DNA of 64,000 nt. It comes from Alphaproteobacteria bacterium. Lineage in GTDB: Bacteria > Pseudomonadota > Alphaproteobacteria > Caulobacterales > Hyphomonadaceae. The stretch spans positions 286,272-350,271 of the forward strand of contig JAAEZZ010000003.1 in NCBI GenBank assembly GCA_018222605.1, read 5' to 3'. Position numbers and translations under genes: made by a program. A model generated the notes under the pieces. It worked only from the letters and a program-made list of their open reading frames with translations. It did not search any database and was not told where the DNA came from. Of the stretch, positions 16,707 to 25,535 are shown piece by piece (within the stretch, counting starts at the first letter, position 1; every line of letters begins with the position of its first letter).

Positions 16707-19700
16707 GCTCGGCCTCCAACAAGGAATGGTGCGCGTCGGGCTTTGGTGCGAACCAGCGGTGAAGGGCGGGTAGCACCAGCAAAGTTAGCACGGTCGAGGA
16801 GACCAGCCCGCCCATGACCACCGTGGCCAGTGGCCGCTGCACTTCAGCACCGACACCACTTGCGAAGAGCAGCGGCGCAAGGCCGAGCGCGGTCGTAAGG
16901 GCGGTCATCAGCACAGGACGTGCCCGCAAGCCTGCCGCCTCGACGGCAAGTTCATCGCGACCACGGCCCTCCCTGGCAAAATCATCCATGAAACTGACCA
17001 GCACCATGCCATTGCCGAGCGCGATACCGAACAGGGCAATAAAGCCGACCGTCGCAGGCACCGAGATCGGCAGGCCTGCAATCCAGAGCGCCATCGCCCC
17101 GCCGGTCAGCGCCAGCGGAATGTTGAGCAGGATCAGGATGGCCGATTTCATGCGCCCGAACGTCAATAGCAGGATCAGGAATACGATACCGAGCGTGATC
17201 GGGATCACGACCGCGAACCGCGCATTCGCTTCCTGCTGGAGTTCGAACTGTCCGCCCCATTCGACGCGATAACCAGCCGGCAGGTCGAGCTGGCTGGCGA
17301 CCGATTGCTGCGCATCAGCGACATAGCTGCCAATATCGCGTCCTCTCACATTGAGCTGAACGGTGATGAATCGCTCACCATTCTCGCGCGTGATCTGACG
17401 TGGACCGACAATCTCCCTGATGTTTGCCACGCTTTCGAGTGGAACCCGTGCGCCGCTGGACGATTCCAGAATAATCCGTCCGATGGCCGCGGGCGTGTTG
17501 CGGTCCTCTTCGGCATAGCGCACGATGACGGGAAACTGGCGCACTCCCTCAAAAACGGCACCAGCCTCTGCCCCGCCGACGCCGGAACGCAAGGCATCGA
17601 GCGCCTCCTCCACGCTCAGTCCATACCGGCCGAGCGCAGGACGGTTGAGCGAGACCACAAGCTGCGGCGCGCCGGTGATCTGATCGGCCTGGACGTCGGT
17701 CGCCCCAGGAATTTCCTGAAGAATGGACTGCAAGTCCTGCGAGCCTTCGAGCAGGACCTCCGTATCCGGACCGAAGATCTTGACCGCCAGCTGCGCCTTT
17801 GTGCCGGTCAGGAGCTCATCAACCGACATGGCGATTGGCTGGCCGACATTAACCCTGACGCCTGGAAAGCCGCCGAGATTCTCGGAGATCGACGCCCGGA
17901 GTTCATCCGGGCTGATGCCATTGCGCCATTCGCTTCGGGGTTTGAGCGCCACGAAGGCCTCGATACTGTTCACCGGGTCGGCATGCGCGCCGACTTCCCC
18001 ACGGCCGATCCGGCTGACAATGGAACTGATCTCGGGGAAGGCTTCAAGCAGTCTTGTCTCGATGCGGGTCGACGTTTCCTTTGCTTCGGTTAGCGAGATG
18101 GACGGCGCCATCGTCACACGCAACAGGACATCGCCTTCCTCCAGCGCAGGCGTGAACTCCGAGCCAAGGCGTGTCGCTGAGAGGCCCCCAACCAGAAGCA
18201 GGACGCCTGCTAGCCCGACCGCCGCGAGACGTCGCCGGACGAAGAAGGCCGCAAGCGGCTTGATCAGCGAAACAAGCCGGCTGTCGCGCTCATGGCTATT
18301 GCTCTTGGGCGGACGCATGAGGCCGAGCGCCATGGCCGGAGCGATGAGCGCGGCATAGATCAGCGACCCTGTCATGGCGAGCGCGGCAGAAGCGGCGAGC
18401 GGCCGAAACGTCTTGCCTTCAGTGCCCTGTAGCGAAAAGAGCGGCAGGAAGACGATGATCACCACGGCGACGGCAGCAATTAGCGGCGCGATCACTTCGG
18501 CGCTCGCTCGCGCGACCGTCGTGCGGCTATCTTCACCCTCGCGTCGTTCGCGCAAGCCGCGATCCACGTTCTCGGCGATGACGATGGCGCCGTCGACCAT
18601 CATCCCGATGGCGATCGCTACCCCGCCCAGCGTCATCAGATTGGCCCCGATGCCGAGGGCCTTCATCGCGATGAAGGCAAAGCCGACCGAGAAGGGAATA
18701 GCCATGACGACAACAAGGCTTGGACGCCAGCCGCCGAGGAACAGGAAGACGATGACGGCGACCAGGAGCGCGCCCTGCCAGAGCGCGGTCGTCACGGTCG
18801 CAGCCGCTTTTTTCACCAGCGTGCCCTGATCATAATACGGAACGGCTGTGACACCGTCGGGAAGCGACAGGTTGATCTCGACGAAGCGCGCTTGCGCGTT
18901 CTCGATCACCTCAGACGTGTTTGTGCCATAAAGTTTCAGGACGAGACCGGCGACGGTCTCCCCTTCGCCATTGGCAGTTGCGAGCCCCTGCCGGACGCCG
19001 CCACCTATTGCGACTTCACCGAGGTCGCTGACGCGGACGGTTCGTCCATCCACGGTCTTGACCGGCGTTTCACGCAGATCATCGAGGGAGCGAGCGAGCC
19101 CGACCCCGCGCACCGTGTACTGTTCGGCGCCAATTTCGATGAATTGCGCGCCGGCCGTCCGATTGGCGCTCTCCAGGGCGGCAATCACCTCGCCGACGCT
19201 GAGGTCATAGGATGTCAGCTGATCGGGATCGAGGCGGACCTGGTACTGCTTCTCGAACCCCCCTAGTGACAGAACCTCCGTCACCCCTTCAACCGACTGA
19301 AGCGGATACTTGATCATCCAGTCAGCAATCTCGCGCAGCTCAACCAGCGACCGCTCGCCGGTCTCATCGACGAGCCGGTAGTACATGATGATACCAAGGC
19401 CGGTCGAAATCGGCCCCATCTTGGGTGTGCCGAAACCGTCGGGAATGGCGTCGGCGGCCTCGCCGAGGCGCTCACCGACGACCTGGCGGGCAAAATAGAC
19501 GTCCGTGCCGTCCTCGAAATAGATATTGATGACAGACAGGCCAAAATTGGATGTCGAGCGGATCTCGTCGACCTTGGGCAGGCCGGACATGGCCGTCTCG
19601 ATCGGATAGGTGACATAGCGTTCGACCTCTTCGGGCGACAGGCCTTCAGTTTCGGTGAAGACTTGGACCAGAGAAGGTGAGGGATCGGGAAAAGCGTCGA

Positions 19701-19803
19701 CAGGCAGGCTGCGAAAGGCAAACAGCCCCCCGATCGACAGGGCGAGTGCGGCAATGGCGGCAAGCAGCCGGCCACCCGCAAGGCGGTGCATCAAATTGAT
19801 CAT
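16690..19803 (-). CDS. Heavy-metal RND efflux permease (CzcA-like)
   Basis: A 1037-residue HME-RND proton antiporter with 12 membrane helices. Characteristic stretches include LPVDAFPDPSPSLVQVFTET near the start, GMMVDGAIVIAENVDRG in the helix-4 region and GSEFTPALEEGDVLLRVT in the second half. The MVDG rather than MVDA signature and the partner genes suggest divalent cations (Co/Zn/Cd/Ni) rather than Cu(I). Encoded 12 bases after its adaptor gene and likely controlled by the adjacent PbrR/CadR-like regulator. The tripartite pump may lack an outer-membrane channel because the upstream czcC-like gene has a stop codon. Confidence 0.92.
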   Translation of the reverse strand: MINLMHRLAGGRLLAAIAALALSIGGLFAFRSLPVDAFPDPSPSLVQVFTETEGLSPEEVERYVTYPIETAMSGLPKVDEIRSTSNFGLSVINIYFEDGTDVYFARQVVGERLGEAADAIPDGFGTPKMGPISTGLGIIMYYRLVDETGERSLVELREIADWMIKYPLQSVEGVTEVLSLGGFEKQYQVRLDPDQLTSYDLSVGEVIAALESANRTAGAQFIEIGAEQYTVRGVGLARSLDDLRETPVKTVDGRTVRVSDLGEVAIGGGVRQGLATANGEGETVAGLVLKLYGTNTSEVIENAQARFVEINLSLPDGVTAVPYYDQGTLVKKAAATVTTALWQGALLVAVIVFLFLGGWRPSLVVVMAIPFSVGFAFIAMKALGIGANLMTLGGVAIAIGMMVDGAIVIAENVDRGLRERREGEDSRTTVARASAEVIAPLIAAVAVVIIVFLPLFSLQGTEGKTFRPLAASAALAMTGSLIYAALIAPAMALGLMRPPKSNSHERDSRLVSLIKPLAAFFVRRRLAAVGLAGVLLLVGGLSATRLGSEFTPALEEGDVLLRVTMAPSISLTEAKETSTRIETRLLEAFPEISSIVSRIGRGEVGAHADPVNSIEAFVALKPRSEWRNGISPDELRASISENLGGFPGVRVNVGQPIAMSVDELLTGTKAQLAVKIFGPDTEVLLEGSQDLQSILQEIPGATDVQADQITGAPQLVVSLNRPALGRYGLSVEEALDALRSGVGGAEAGAVFEGVRQFPVIVRYAEEDRNTPAAIGRIILESSSGARVPLESVANIREIVGPRQITRENGERFITVQLNVRGRDIGSYVADAQQSVASQLDLPAGYRVEWGGQFELQQEANARFAVVIPITLGIVFLILLLTFGRMKSAILILLNIPLALTGGAMALWIAGLPISVPATVGFIALFGIALGNGMVLVSFMDDFAREGRGRDELAVEAAGLRARPVLMTALTTALGLAPLLFASGVGAEVQRPLATVVMGGLVSSTVLTLLVLPALHRWFAPKPDAHHSLLEAEHVHPS

Positions 19804-19815
19804 TTTGCGGGTCTC

Positions 19816-21063
19816 CTAGTGTGCGTGGCCGTCGCCGAAAGCGTCTTTTTCAAGCTGCGCTTTCAGGGTGAAGGCGCCTTCGGCAACGAATGCTTCGTCG
19901 GCCTCGAGCCCGGAAATGATCTCGGTATAGCTGCCTGCACTCTCTCCTGTCCGGACCTCGCGCGGTTCGAACCCGTCATCCGTCGGGACGAAGACCGACA
20001 TCCTGTCTTCAACACTGACAATCGCATCGGAGGGAACGCGCACGACGGGGCGCCCCTCTCCCGTGTCGATCCGCGCCGTTACGAACTGACCGGGCTTCAG
20101 CCTGTGTTCGGCATTGTCGACAATGACCCGCGCGGTCGCGGTGCGGGATGCCTCATTGATGACAGGCAGGACATTTGAAATTGTTCCTTCGGCCAGGACG
20201 CGGCCATCTTCCTGCTGGAAGGTCACGGTCTGGCCTTCGCTGACCTTGCCGAGATCTTCCTTGTAGACGGCGATGTCGGCCCAGACGACGCTATCATCGA
20301 TGATGACAAAGATGGGCGCGCCGCCAGCCGATACGGTTTCTCCAAGAGAAACGCTCCGCTGAATCACCTCTCCGGCAAGGGGAGCCGTCACATAGGCTTG
20401 TGCAAGCGACCCGTCCGCAGCCTCATTAAGCTTGTCCAGTGTGCCATGACCAATGCCGATCGCATGAAGCCTGTTTTCAGCAGCTTCCCGGCCGGCATTG
20501 GCTGCGGCGAATGCCGCACGCGCCGACTGCAGATCGGCCTCGGCGGTGATTTTCTGCTCCCAGAGGTTTTCCTCACGCTCAAGCTCGGCTTGCGCGAGGC
20601 GCTCGGCGCTCAGGGCATTCAGATAATCGGCCTTTAGGCCGGCGAGTTCACGACTGGTCAGCCGGGCAAGCGTGGCGCCGGCTTTCACGATATCGCCTTC
20701 GCCTGCATAAAGTTGGGCAACGGTGCCCTCGACCTGTGGCGAGACCCTTGCGACACGGTCCGCATCGAAACGGATCTCGGCCGGCAGTTCCAGCTGGCCC
20801 GAAACCGCTCCGGTCTGGGCTCGCCCGGTCCGGATACCGGCAGCTTCCGCCTCTTCGGCGGTCAGCTCGACATGATCGCCGCCATCGGCATCATCATGGC
20901 TTTCATGCTCCTCATCACTACCGTCTTCGTGGTCGTCATGGCCATCTTCGGCTTGTGGGGGCGTCCGGTTTGCACCAGACGAATCGGAGGCGTCATTGCC
21001 GCAAGCACTAAGATACAAAAGCGCTGGCGAAAGCAGCGCCGCATAGAATAAATTCAGTTTCAT
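19816..21063 (-). CDS. RND efflux periplasmic adaptor (CzcB-like)
   Basis: A 415-residue membrane-fusion lipoprotein (lipobox LYLSAC). After the anchor comes a His/Asp-rich metal-binding linker (DGHDDHEDGSDEEHESHDD), then the barrel-sandwich and alpha-hairpin core (VSPQVEGTVAQLYAGEGDIV, EREENLWEQKITAEADLQS) and a C-terminal His-containing end (FGDGHAH). These acidic/His linkers are common in CzcB-type adaptors for divalent metals. Its ATG overlaps the stop of the TolC-like gene (21060-21063), coupling the two. Confidence 0.92.
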   Translation of the reverse strand: MKLNLFYAALLSPALLYLSACGNDASDSSGANRTPPQAEDGHDDHEDGSDEEHESHDDADGGDHVELTAEEAEAAGIRTGRAQTGAVSGQLELPAEIRFDADRVARVSPQVEGTVAQLYAGEGDIVKAGATLARLTSRELAGLKADYLNALSAERLAQAELEREENLWEQKITAEADLQSARAAFAAANAGREAAENRLHAIGIGHGTLDKLNEAADGSLAQAYVTAPLAGEVIQRSVSLGETVSAGGAPIFVIIDDSVVWADIAVYKEDLGKVSEGQTVTFQQEDGRVLAEGTISNVLPVINEASRTATARVIVDNAEHRLKPGQFVTARIDTGEGRPVVRVPSDAIVSVEDRMSVFVPTDDGFEPREVRTGESAGSYTEIISGLEADEAFVAEGAFTLKAQLEKDAFGDGHAH

Positions 21064-22355
21064 TGGATCTCTCCTTCGAACGGCGCGGCGCCAATCAGCG
21101 CACGCAGCCGCAGCGTGTATAGCTGGAGCGCCAGCCGGGCATCGATTACGGCGGCGCGGGTTTCAATCAGGCTGCGCCGCGCATCGAGCGTGGCTGTGAG
21201 GTCGAACTTGCCGACCCGGTAGCCTTCGGCCGCTGAAGCGTAGGCATCTTCGGCCAGTGGCAGGGCTTCGCCCTCAAGACGCTGCAATCGGGATTTCGCG
21301 GCCCGGACCAGCGCAGCCAGGCTCGCCTGCTCGGCCCGCAACCTTGCCTCAACAGTCTGTGCTGATAGCTCGGCACTCTGGGTACGTAATCCGGCCGCCC
21401 GCGTTGCGTCCTGATTGCGGTCAAAGACCGGCAAAGGAACACTGACACCCGCCAGAAACGCGCTATCGCCCGTGTCCTCAAATCTTCGGACACCAGCCGA
21501 TACGGTTATATCAGGCCATGCGCCGGCGCGGGCCCGGTCCGTCGCCGCGCTACGAGCCGTCGCTCCGGCCTTAGCCGCCGCAAGTGACGGATGAACGCCA
21601 GAATCTGGTTGAGCCGACCCACCCACCGGATCTGTTACGATTTCCGCAGTGCCAGACAAGACAAAGTCGATCTCTGAACTACCCCAAACGGACGCAAGCG
21701 CTAGCCCTTTGGCTTCGACCTGGCCCCGCGCACCATCCGCAACCGCCTGAAGCGCTGCTGCTTCAGCCCGCGCGCGCAGCAACTCAGGCGGAGCCGACGC
21801 TCCAGCGTCCACGCGGCGCTGGACGACGCCAGAGAACTCGGATGCGAGATCGGCTGAGGCCTGAGCGACCTCGGCCATGTCGTAAGCGGCACGAAGTTCC
21901 AGATAGAGTTCCCCTGCGAGTTTCTGAGCTTCCAGGCTTCGTACAGAACATTCGGCACTCGCCAATGCGGCTTCAGCTCTGGCGGCCCGCTCGGAAAGTC
22001 TTCGTTTGTCGCCAAGCTGTAAGGTCTGCGCCACTACCAGGGTCGTCTCGTAGGCATTGAAGCCTTCAAGCGATCCGCTGCCGGCAAAGTTCTCGGTTTC
22101 GACAGACAGAGATGGATTAAGTCAACGGCTCGCCTGATCGGCGTCGGCCGATGAAGCTTTCGCCTCGAGAGCCGCCGTCAGAACTTCAGGCGAAGCATTG
22201 GCGGCGCGAGCAATAGCCGCGTCGAGCGTCAGTGGTCGGGATTGATCATAGTCAGTCGCGCCGACATAGACAGAACTACACCCTTGCGCATAGGCCGTAC
22301 CGGCCATGACCGGCAAGGCGAGCGCGGTGATCGCGCTGCATATAAGAATTTTCAT
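21060..22355 (-). pseudogene. TolC-family outer membrane gene (CzcC-like) with an in-frame stop
   Basis: Two open pieces lie in the same frame. Residues 1-77 begin with a signal peptide (MKILICSAITALALP) and end at a TGA at 22122-22124 (read as DADQASR-stop). The frame continues with LNPSLSVETENFAGS and then the rest of a CzcC-like channel down to 21060. A C-to-T change of CGA to TGA, or a similar substitution, would explain it. The downstream piece could be translated alone from an ATG at 22034, but would lack a signal peptide. The channel is probably lost, or supplied in trans by the cus TolC or a chromosomal homologue. Confidence 0.8.
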
Positions 22356-22428
22356 TTTTGCTGGTTTCCTCGTCCAGATTCAACGACAGCGAGGCCGTAG
22401 CCACGCAAAACATTCCTGTGTCGTTGGT

Positions 22429-22782
22429 CTAGGCGCGAGGAGGACGGTAAAGACCGTCTGGGCGGAGGTTCTCGAGAAAAGAACCGCCAGGCAACAAATG
22501 TTTTGTCTGCACGACAGACTTCGGAGCGCCGCTTAGATCGCCGCCGCCTATCAGATGGAAATGACAGCTTCCGCACTGATGCGCGGTATGGTCATGACCT
22601 TCATGCGATGGCTCCTTATCAGGGGCATCTTGGGCCAGCTCACTCGTAGAACATTCCTCTGCGGCCTGATCGCCCGGATGCATGATATCCGCCGCAGCCG
22701 TCATCGGCGCAATAACAAAAGCTATCGCCATCACCATGACGAGCAACCTTCGTAAACACGTAATGACTTGGAACGAAAACAT
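22429..22782 (-). CDS. Small secreted His/Cys protein, czc cluster
   Basis: A 117-residue protein with a hydrophobic N-terminus and a metal-ligand patch (EGHDHTAHQCGSCHFHLIGG). It resembles the small DUF2946-like proteins found as first genes of heavy-metal RND operons, although the family call is tentative. It is the first gene after the promoter at 22835-22865 and lies upstream of the broken czcC. Probably a periplasmic metal-binding accessory. Confidence 0.6.
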   Translation of the reverse strand: MFSFQVITCLRRLLVMVMAIAFVIAPMTAAADIMHPGDQAAEECSTSELAQDAPDKEPSHEGHDHTAHQCGSCHFHLIGGGDLSGAPKSVVQTKHLLPGGSFLENLRPDGLYRPPRA

Positions 22783-22834
22783 GATTGCTGGGCTAGCTAC
22801 TTTCTTTTACGATCGGGTAAACAGGCTCACTCTC

Positions 22835-22865
22835 TTTTTAGCACCTCCAGTCACTGGAGGGTCAA
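22835..22865 (-). promoter_or_regulatory. czc promoter with MerR-family dyad
   Basis: On the minus strand a -35 box TTGACC (22860-22865) is separated by 19 bp from an AT-rich -10 (TAAAAA, 22835-22840). The spacer is dominated by the dyad CCTCCAG-TCA-CTGGAGG (22844-22860), close to the CTCTAG/CTAGAG-type sites of PbrR, CadR and ZntR. The -35 box overlaps the stop codon of the regulator gene (22862-22864). This should be the metal-induced promoter of the czc genes. Confidence 0.7.
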
Positions 22866-23326
22866 GCGCCTTTTGACGGAAGCCCTGCAAGCACCTCGGC
22901 GCCATCATGCTGTTCGTGCAAGCAATTCTCGTGCTGGCCAAGGGCAGCGAGCACAGAGCAGGATCCGATCTTGCCGCCTTCGCAAGCGCGGATCATGCGC
23001 TTGAGCTCGGCCTCGAGCGCCTCCAATTGGGTCAGCCTGCGGCGAACCTCGTCAAGCTGGCGACGTGCAATCTGGTCAACCAGGACGCACTCCCTGCCTG
23101 GCTCTACCTGCAGCGAAATCAGTTCCCTTACCGCTGAGACGGGAAACCCCAGATCCCTTGCATGACGTATAAAACGGAGACGCTCTACAGAGTCCCCTGC
23201 GTACAACCGCTGTCCGCTTGCGCTGCGTTGCGGCTCGTCGAGCAGACCAATGGATTCATAATAGCGGATTGTCGTGACTTTTACGGCCGTCGCCCCTGAC
23301 AGTTTTCCGATCGTCATCAAGGCCAT
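22862..23326 (-). CDS. MerR-family divalent-metal regulator (PbrR/CadR/ZntR-like)
   Basis: A 154-residue MerR-family activator: winged helix (TIRYYESIGLLDEPQRSASG), dimer helix, then Cys80, Cys115 and Cys123, the three-Cys set of the Pb/Cd/Zn branch, plus a C-terminal Cys/His tail (QHENCLHEQH) as in CadR-type sensors. It lies directly upstream of the czc promoter and on the same strand. A second start, ATG at 23317, is possible. The likely inducers are Cd(II), Pb(II) or Zn(II). Confidence 0.88.
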   Translation of the reverse strand: MALMTIGKLSGATAVKVTTIRYYESIGLLDEPQRSASGQRLYAGDSVERLRFIRHARDLGFPVSAVRELISLQVEPGRECVLVDQIARRQLDEVRRRLTQLEALEAELKRMIRACEGGKIGSCSVLAALGQHENCLHEQHDGAEVLAGLPSKGA

Positions 23327-23339
23327 GATAGCGCCCCTT

Positions 23340-23375
23340 GCCCCTCTAGTTACTGTAGACTGCAGGAAATAACCC
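23340..23375 (+). promoter_or_regulatory. Second MerR-type dyad, upstream of the regulator
   Basis: A TTGCCC-like -35 (about 23339-23344) is followed by CTCTAGTTACTGTAGAC, an imperfect dyad of the PbrR/CadR type, in the gap between the regulator and the plus-strand methyltransferase fragment. A clear -10 at 19 bp is not visible, so this may be the regulator's own operator rather than an active divergent promoter. Confidence 0.4.
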
Positions 23376-23407
23376 TGACGGCTGAAAACACAAGCGCAGG
23401 AGGCAAC

Positions 23408-23869
23408 ATGAGTGGTGATACGACAATCCAGATACTCGGCATTGCCACAGGTGGCGCAGTTGCTGTGATTCCTATTTGGTCTGCAGCCTTCCCCGCGCAG
23501 AGAATTTGGCTCCCGCAGCGTTATTCGCGTTTCGTGGCACCAATCATCTGGAAGGGTACGATCACGAATTTCGGAGCGGCGCTGTCGATTGGGGCTTCAG
23601 GTAGGGCAACCGCTCCCGTACCCTGCTGGGCGATATTCGGCCTCGGGTTTGCCCCTCTCATCATCGCGAATATGGTGGTTTGGCGCGCAGATTTCCGGTT
23701 CGGTTTTGACGAGACACCAGGAGCCAAGGGCACACTTGCCACCACAGGGCCCTACCGCTACTCCAGCTATCCTCAATACGCTCGCAATACAAAGCTTTCT
23801 AACGGAGACGCTTCGATAAAATTCTTACGGTGCATCTCCCCTCACAGACAACGCATGGTAAAATCATAG
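23408..23869 (+). pseudogene. Truncated isoprenylcysteine methyltransferase-like membrane protein
   Basis: The first about 125 residues look like an integral-membrane methyltransferase (NnrU/ICMT-like, several hydrophobic helices, then LATTGPYRYSSYPQYA, which resembles the conserved GPYRYxRxPxY motif). After QYA the family-like sequence stops and an unrelated 27-residue tail follows. The SAM-binding end is therefore missing, and an insertion or deletion boundary probably lies near 23785. Genes of this family often accompany czc operons. Confidence 0.55.
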
Positions 23870-23870
23870 G

Positions 23871-24470
23871 ATGGGTAGCGAAGACTTGAAAATCGAGACG
23901 TCAGACGAGCGCCGAACTCTTCAAATCGTACTATGGCTAAACATACTCATAGCCATTGGCTTTTTTGTCACAGGCTGGTTCGGCGACTCCAATGCCCTCC
24001 TGGCGAACGGGCTGGATAATTCCTCGGACGCGATTGTGTATGGCTTGAGCCTGCTTGCACTTACACGTTCGCAGATCTGGAAACGCAACGCCGCTCGACT
24101 GTCAGGTGGAATGCTTCTTGTATTTGCCGTCGGCGTCGCCGGCGACGCAATCCGTCGATACTTTGAAGGATCTGAACCCCTCGGTCTCATCATGCTGGCA
24201 ATGGCCGCGATTGCAGGTGTTGTAAATCTGATCTGTCTCTGGCTTTTGAAAAAAATAGAAAAGAAGGATGTAAACCTGCGAGCCGCTACAACATTTAGTT
24301 TCAATGACTTCATCTCGAATGGGGGGATCATTATCGCGGGCGTAATCGTACTGTGGACTGGGTCCAACTGGCCAGATCTGCTTGTCGGATTGGGAGTCGC
24401 GGCGATTGCGGTATATGGTGGAATCGATATTCTGCGCGATGCGCATGCTGATAAGCATCAGTCAGAATGA
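23871..24470 (+). CDS. Short CDF-type cation transporter
   Basis: A 199-residue protein with about six membrane helices that match the transmembrane part of cation diffusion facilitators (FVTGWFGDSNALLANGLDNS, then SDAIVYG; later TFSFNDFISNGG, which carries the second metal-site Asp/Asn). The C-terminal cytoplasmic domain is absent, as in a group of roughly 200-residue transporters found with metal operons. It would export divalent cations by proton antiport. There is only a weak ribosome-binding site. Confidence 0.8.
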   Translation: MGSEDLKIETSDERRTLQIVLWLNILIAIGFFVTGWFGDSNALLANGLDNSSDAIVYGLSLLALTRSQIWKRNAARLSGGMLLVFAVGVAGDAIRRYFEGSEPLGLIMLAMAAIAGVVNLICLWLLKKIEKKDVNLRAATTFSFNDFISNGGIIIAGVIVLWTGSNWPDLLVGLGVAAIAVYGGIDILRDAHADKHQSE

Positions 24471-24655
24471 TGCCCCAAACCCGGAATGAAACAAGTGCGT
24501 AAAATTCTCAAAATGGTGCGCGCGCAGCGTCACTGGGCCTCGCATGATGGGTTCCCAAGCGTTACCGTAACAAATATTTACTCGATCAACTTTCTATTCC
24601 GGCATTGAATTTGCTTTCCCTGTTGAGTTGAATCTCTCTAGGGGAACGAGGACAA
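24471..24655. other. Junction between metal cargo and ICE backbone
   Basis: An A/T-richer gap with no gene. It probably carries the promoter of the following DUF2285 genes, but I see no clear -35/-10 pair or operator dyad. GAGGA precedes the ATG at 24656. Confidence 0.3.
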
Positions 24656-25483
24656 ATGTCCCGGCTGGCAGATCATATAAGTGCCTATGACTACACATGG
24701 TTGTTGTCAGACAGCAGATGGGCCTGGGAGTTCCTGCGCCGAAACCGCCGGTTTCTTGAGGACTCGTCGCTTCCTTCCGCGAGTGAGCTTAGTTTCGCTC
24801 CCGCCTGCCATCAGATCACCCTCGTGCGCCCTAGAGCCTCTCAGGCGCTTGCTGAGCGATGGGGGCTCGCCTTCTTCCCGGATCCAGAGGATAGCGGCCT
24901 TGAAGCCGACGCGTTCTGGTCGGGAGGTCTCTATCCGAGGCGGGTTCACATGCAAGTTTCTCCGAGTGGTCCTAATGAATCCTGTGAATTCTATGATCGC
25001 ACTGTTGGCATCTGCAGGATCACGCACTTCACCGACCTCGCCGGCCGCGAACAATTTCTTCTCAAGGGAAATGGCTGCGTCATTCAGGTATTCTGCACGG
25101 GCATGTCACTTCTGGCCCGCGAACCTGTCAAGCTCAGCTTCATCATCGACAGTCTCGACGAATTCCAGGCCAAGCTGAAAACGCTCCAGCGCGCCCAGCG
25201 TGTCTATGACCCGCAAGCAGAGGCGGATATCCCGGAATGGACTCGCCATTCCTTGGCCCTTCGCAATGCGCTGGTCGCACTCGATTGTCATGATGCCAAA
25301 CTCTCATATTTTGAGACGGCGGGGTTCATATATGGCGAAGAACGGGCCCGCGAAGCCTGGGACAGCCCAAGCCGAGCGATGAAAGACGAGATGAGACGTG
25401 CCCTTGCCCGCGGCCGTGACCTGCGGGACGGCGGTTATGCAACGCTTCTCGGACCCGTCGAAAACGCGCTTCTTTTAGCCTGA
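24656..25483 (+). CDS. DUF6499/DUF2285 protein, FseA-like ICE transfer activator (copy 1)
   Basis: A 275-residue protein. The N-terminus has the DUF6499 motif (YTWLLSDSRWAWEFLRRN) and the C-terminus a DUF2285 domain (RNALVALDCHDAKLSYFETA, then PSRAMKDEMRRALARGRDLR). In ICEMlSymR7A this domain pair forms FseA, the activator of the excisionase gene, made there by ribosomal frameshifting across two frames. Here it is one continuous frame. It is the first of two tandem paralogues. A role in switching the ICE to excision and transfer is inferred from family and context. Confidence 0.75.
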   Translation: MSRLADHISAYDYTWLLSDSRWAWEFLRRNRRFLEDSSLPSASELSFAPACHQITLVRPRASQALAERWGLAFFPDPEDSGLEADAFWSGGLYPRRVHMQVSPSGPNESCEFYDRTVGICRITHFTDLAGREQFLLKGNGCVIQVFCTGMSLLAREPVKLSFIIDSLDEFQAKLKTLQRAQRVYDPQAEADIPEWTRHSLALRNALVALDCHDAKLSYFETAGFIYGEERAREAWDSPSRAMKDEMRRALARGRDLRDGGYATLLGPVENALLLA

Positions 25484-25535
25484 AGTAGAATTTTGGCACC
25501 TCTTTTGCAGCACCCGCTTGTGAAGGAGGCACCTG

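Noticed and set aside
17305..18093. 262-codon plus-strand frame
   Set aside because: Antisense of the CzcA-like gene.
1..24655. Left attachment site of the ICE
   Set aside because: No copy of the tRNA-fMet 3' segment was found by eye, so no left end is claimed.
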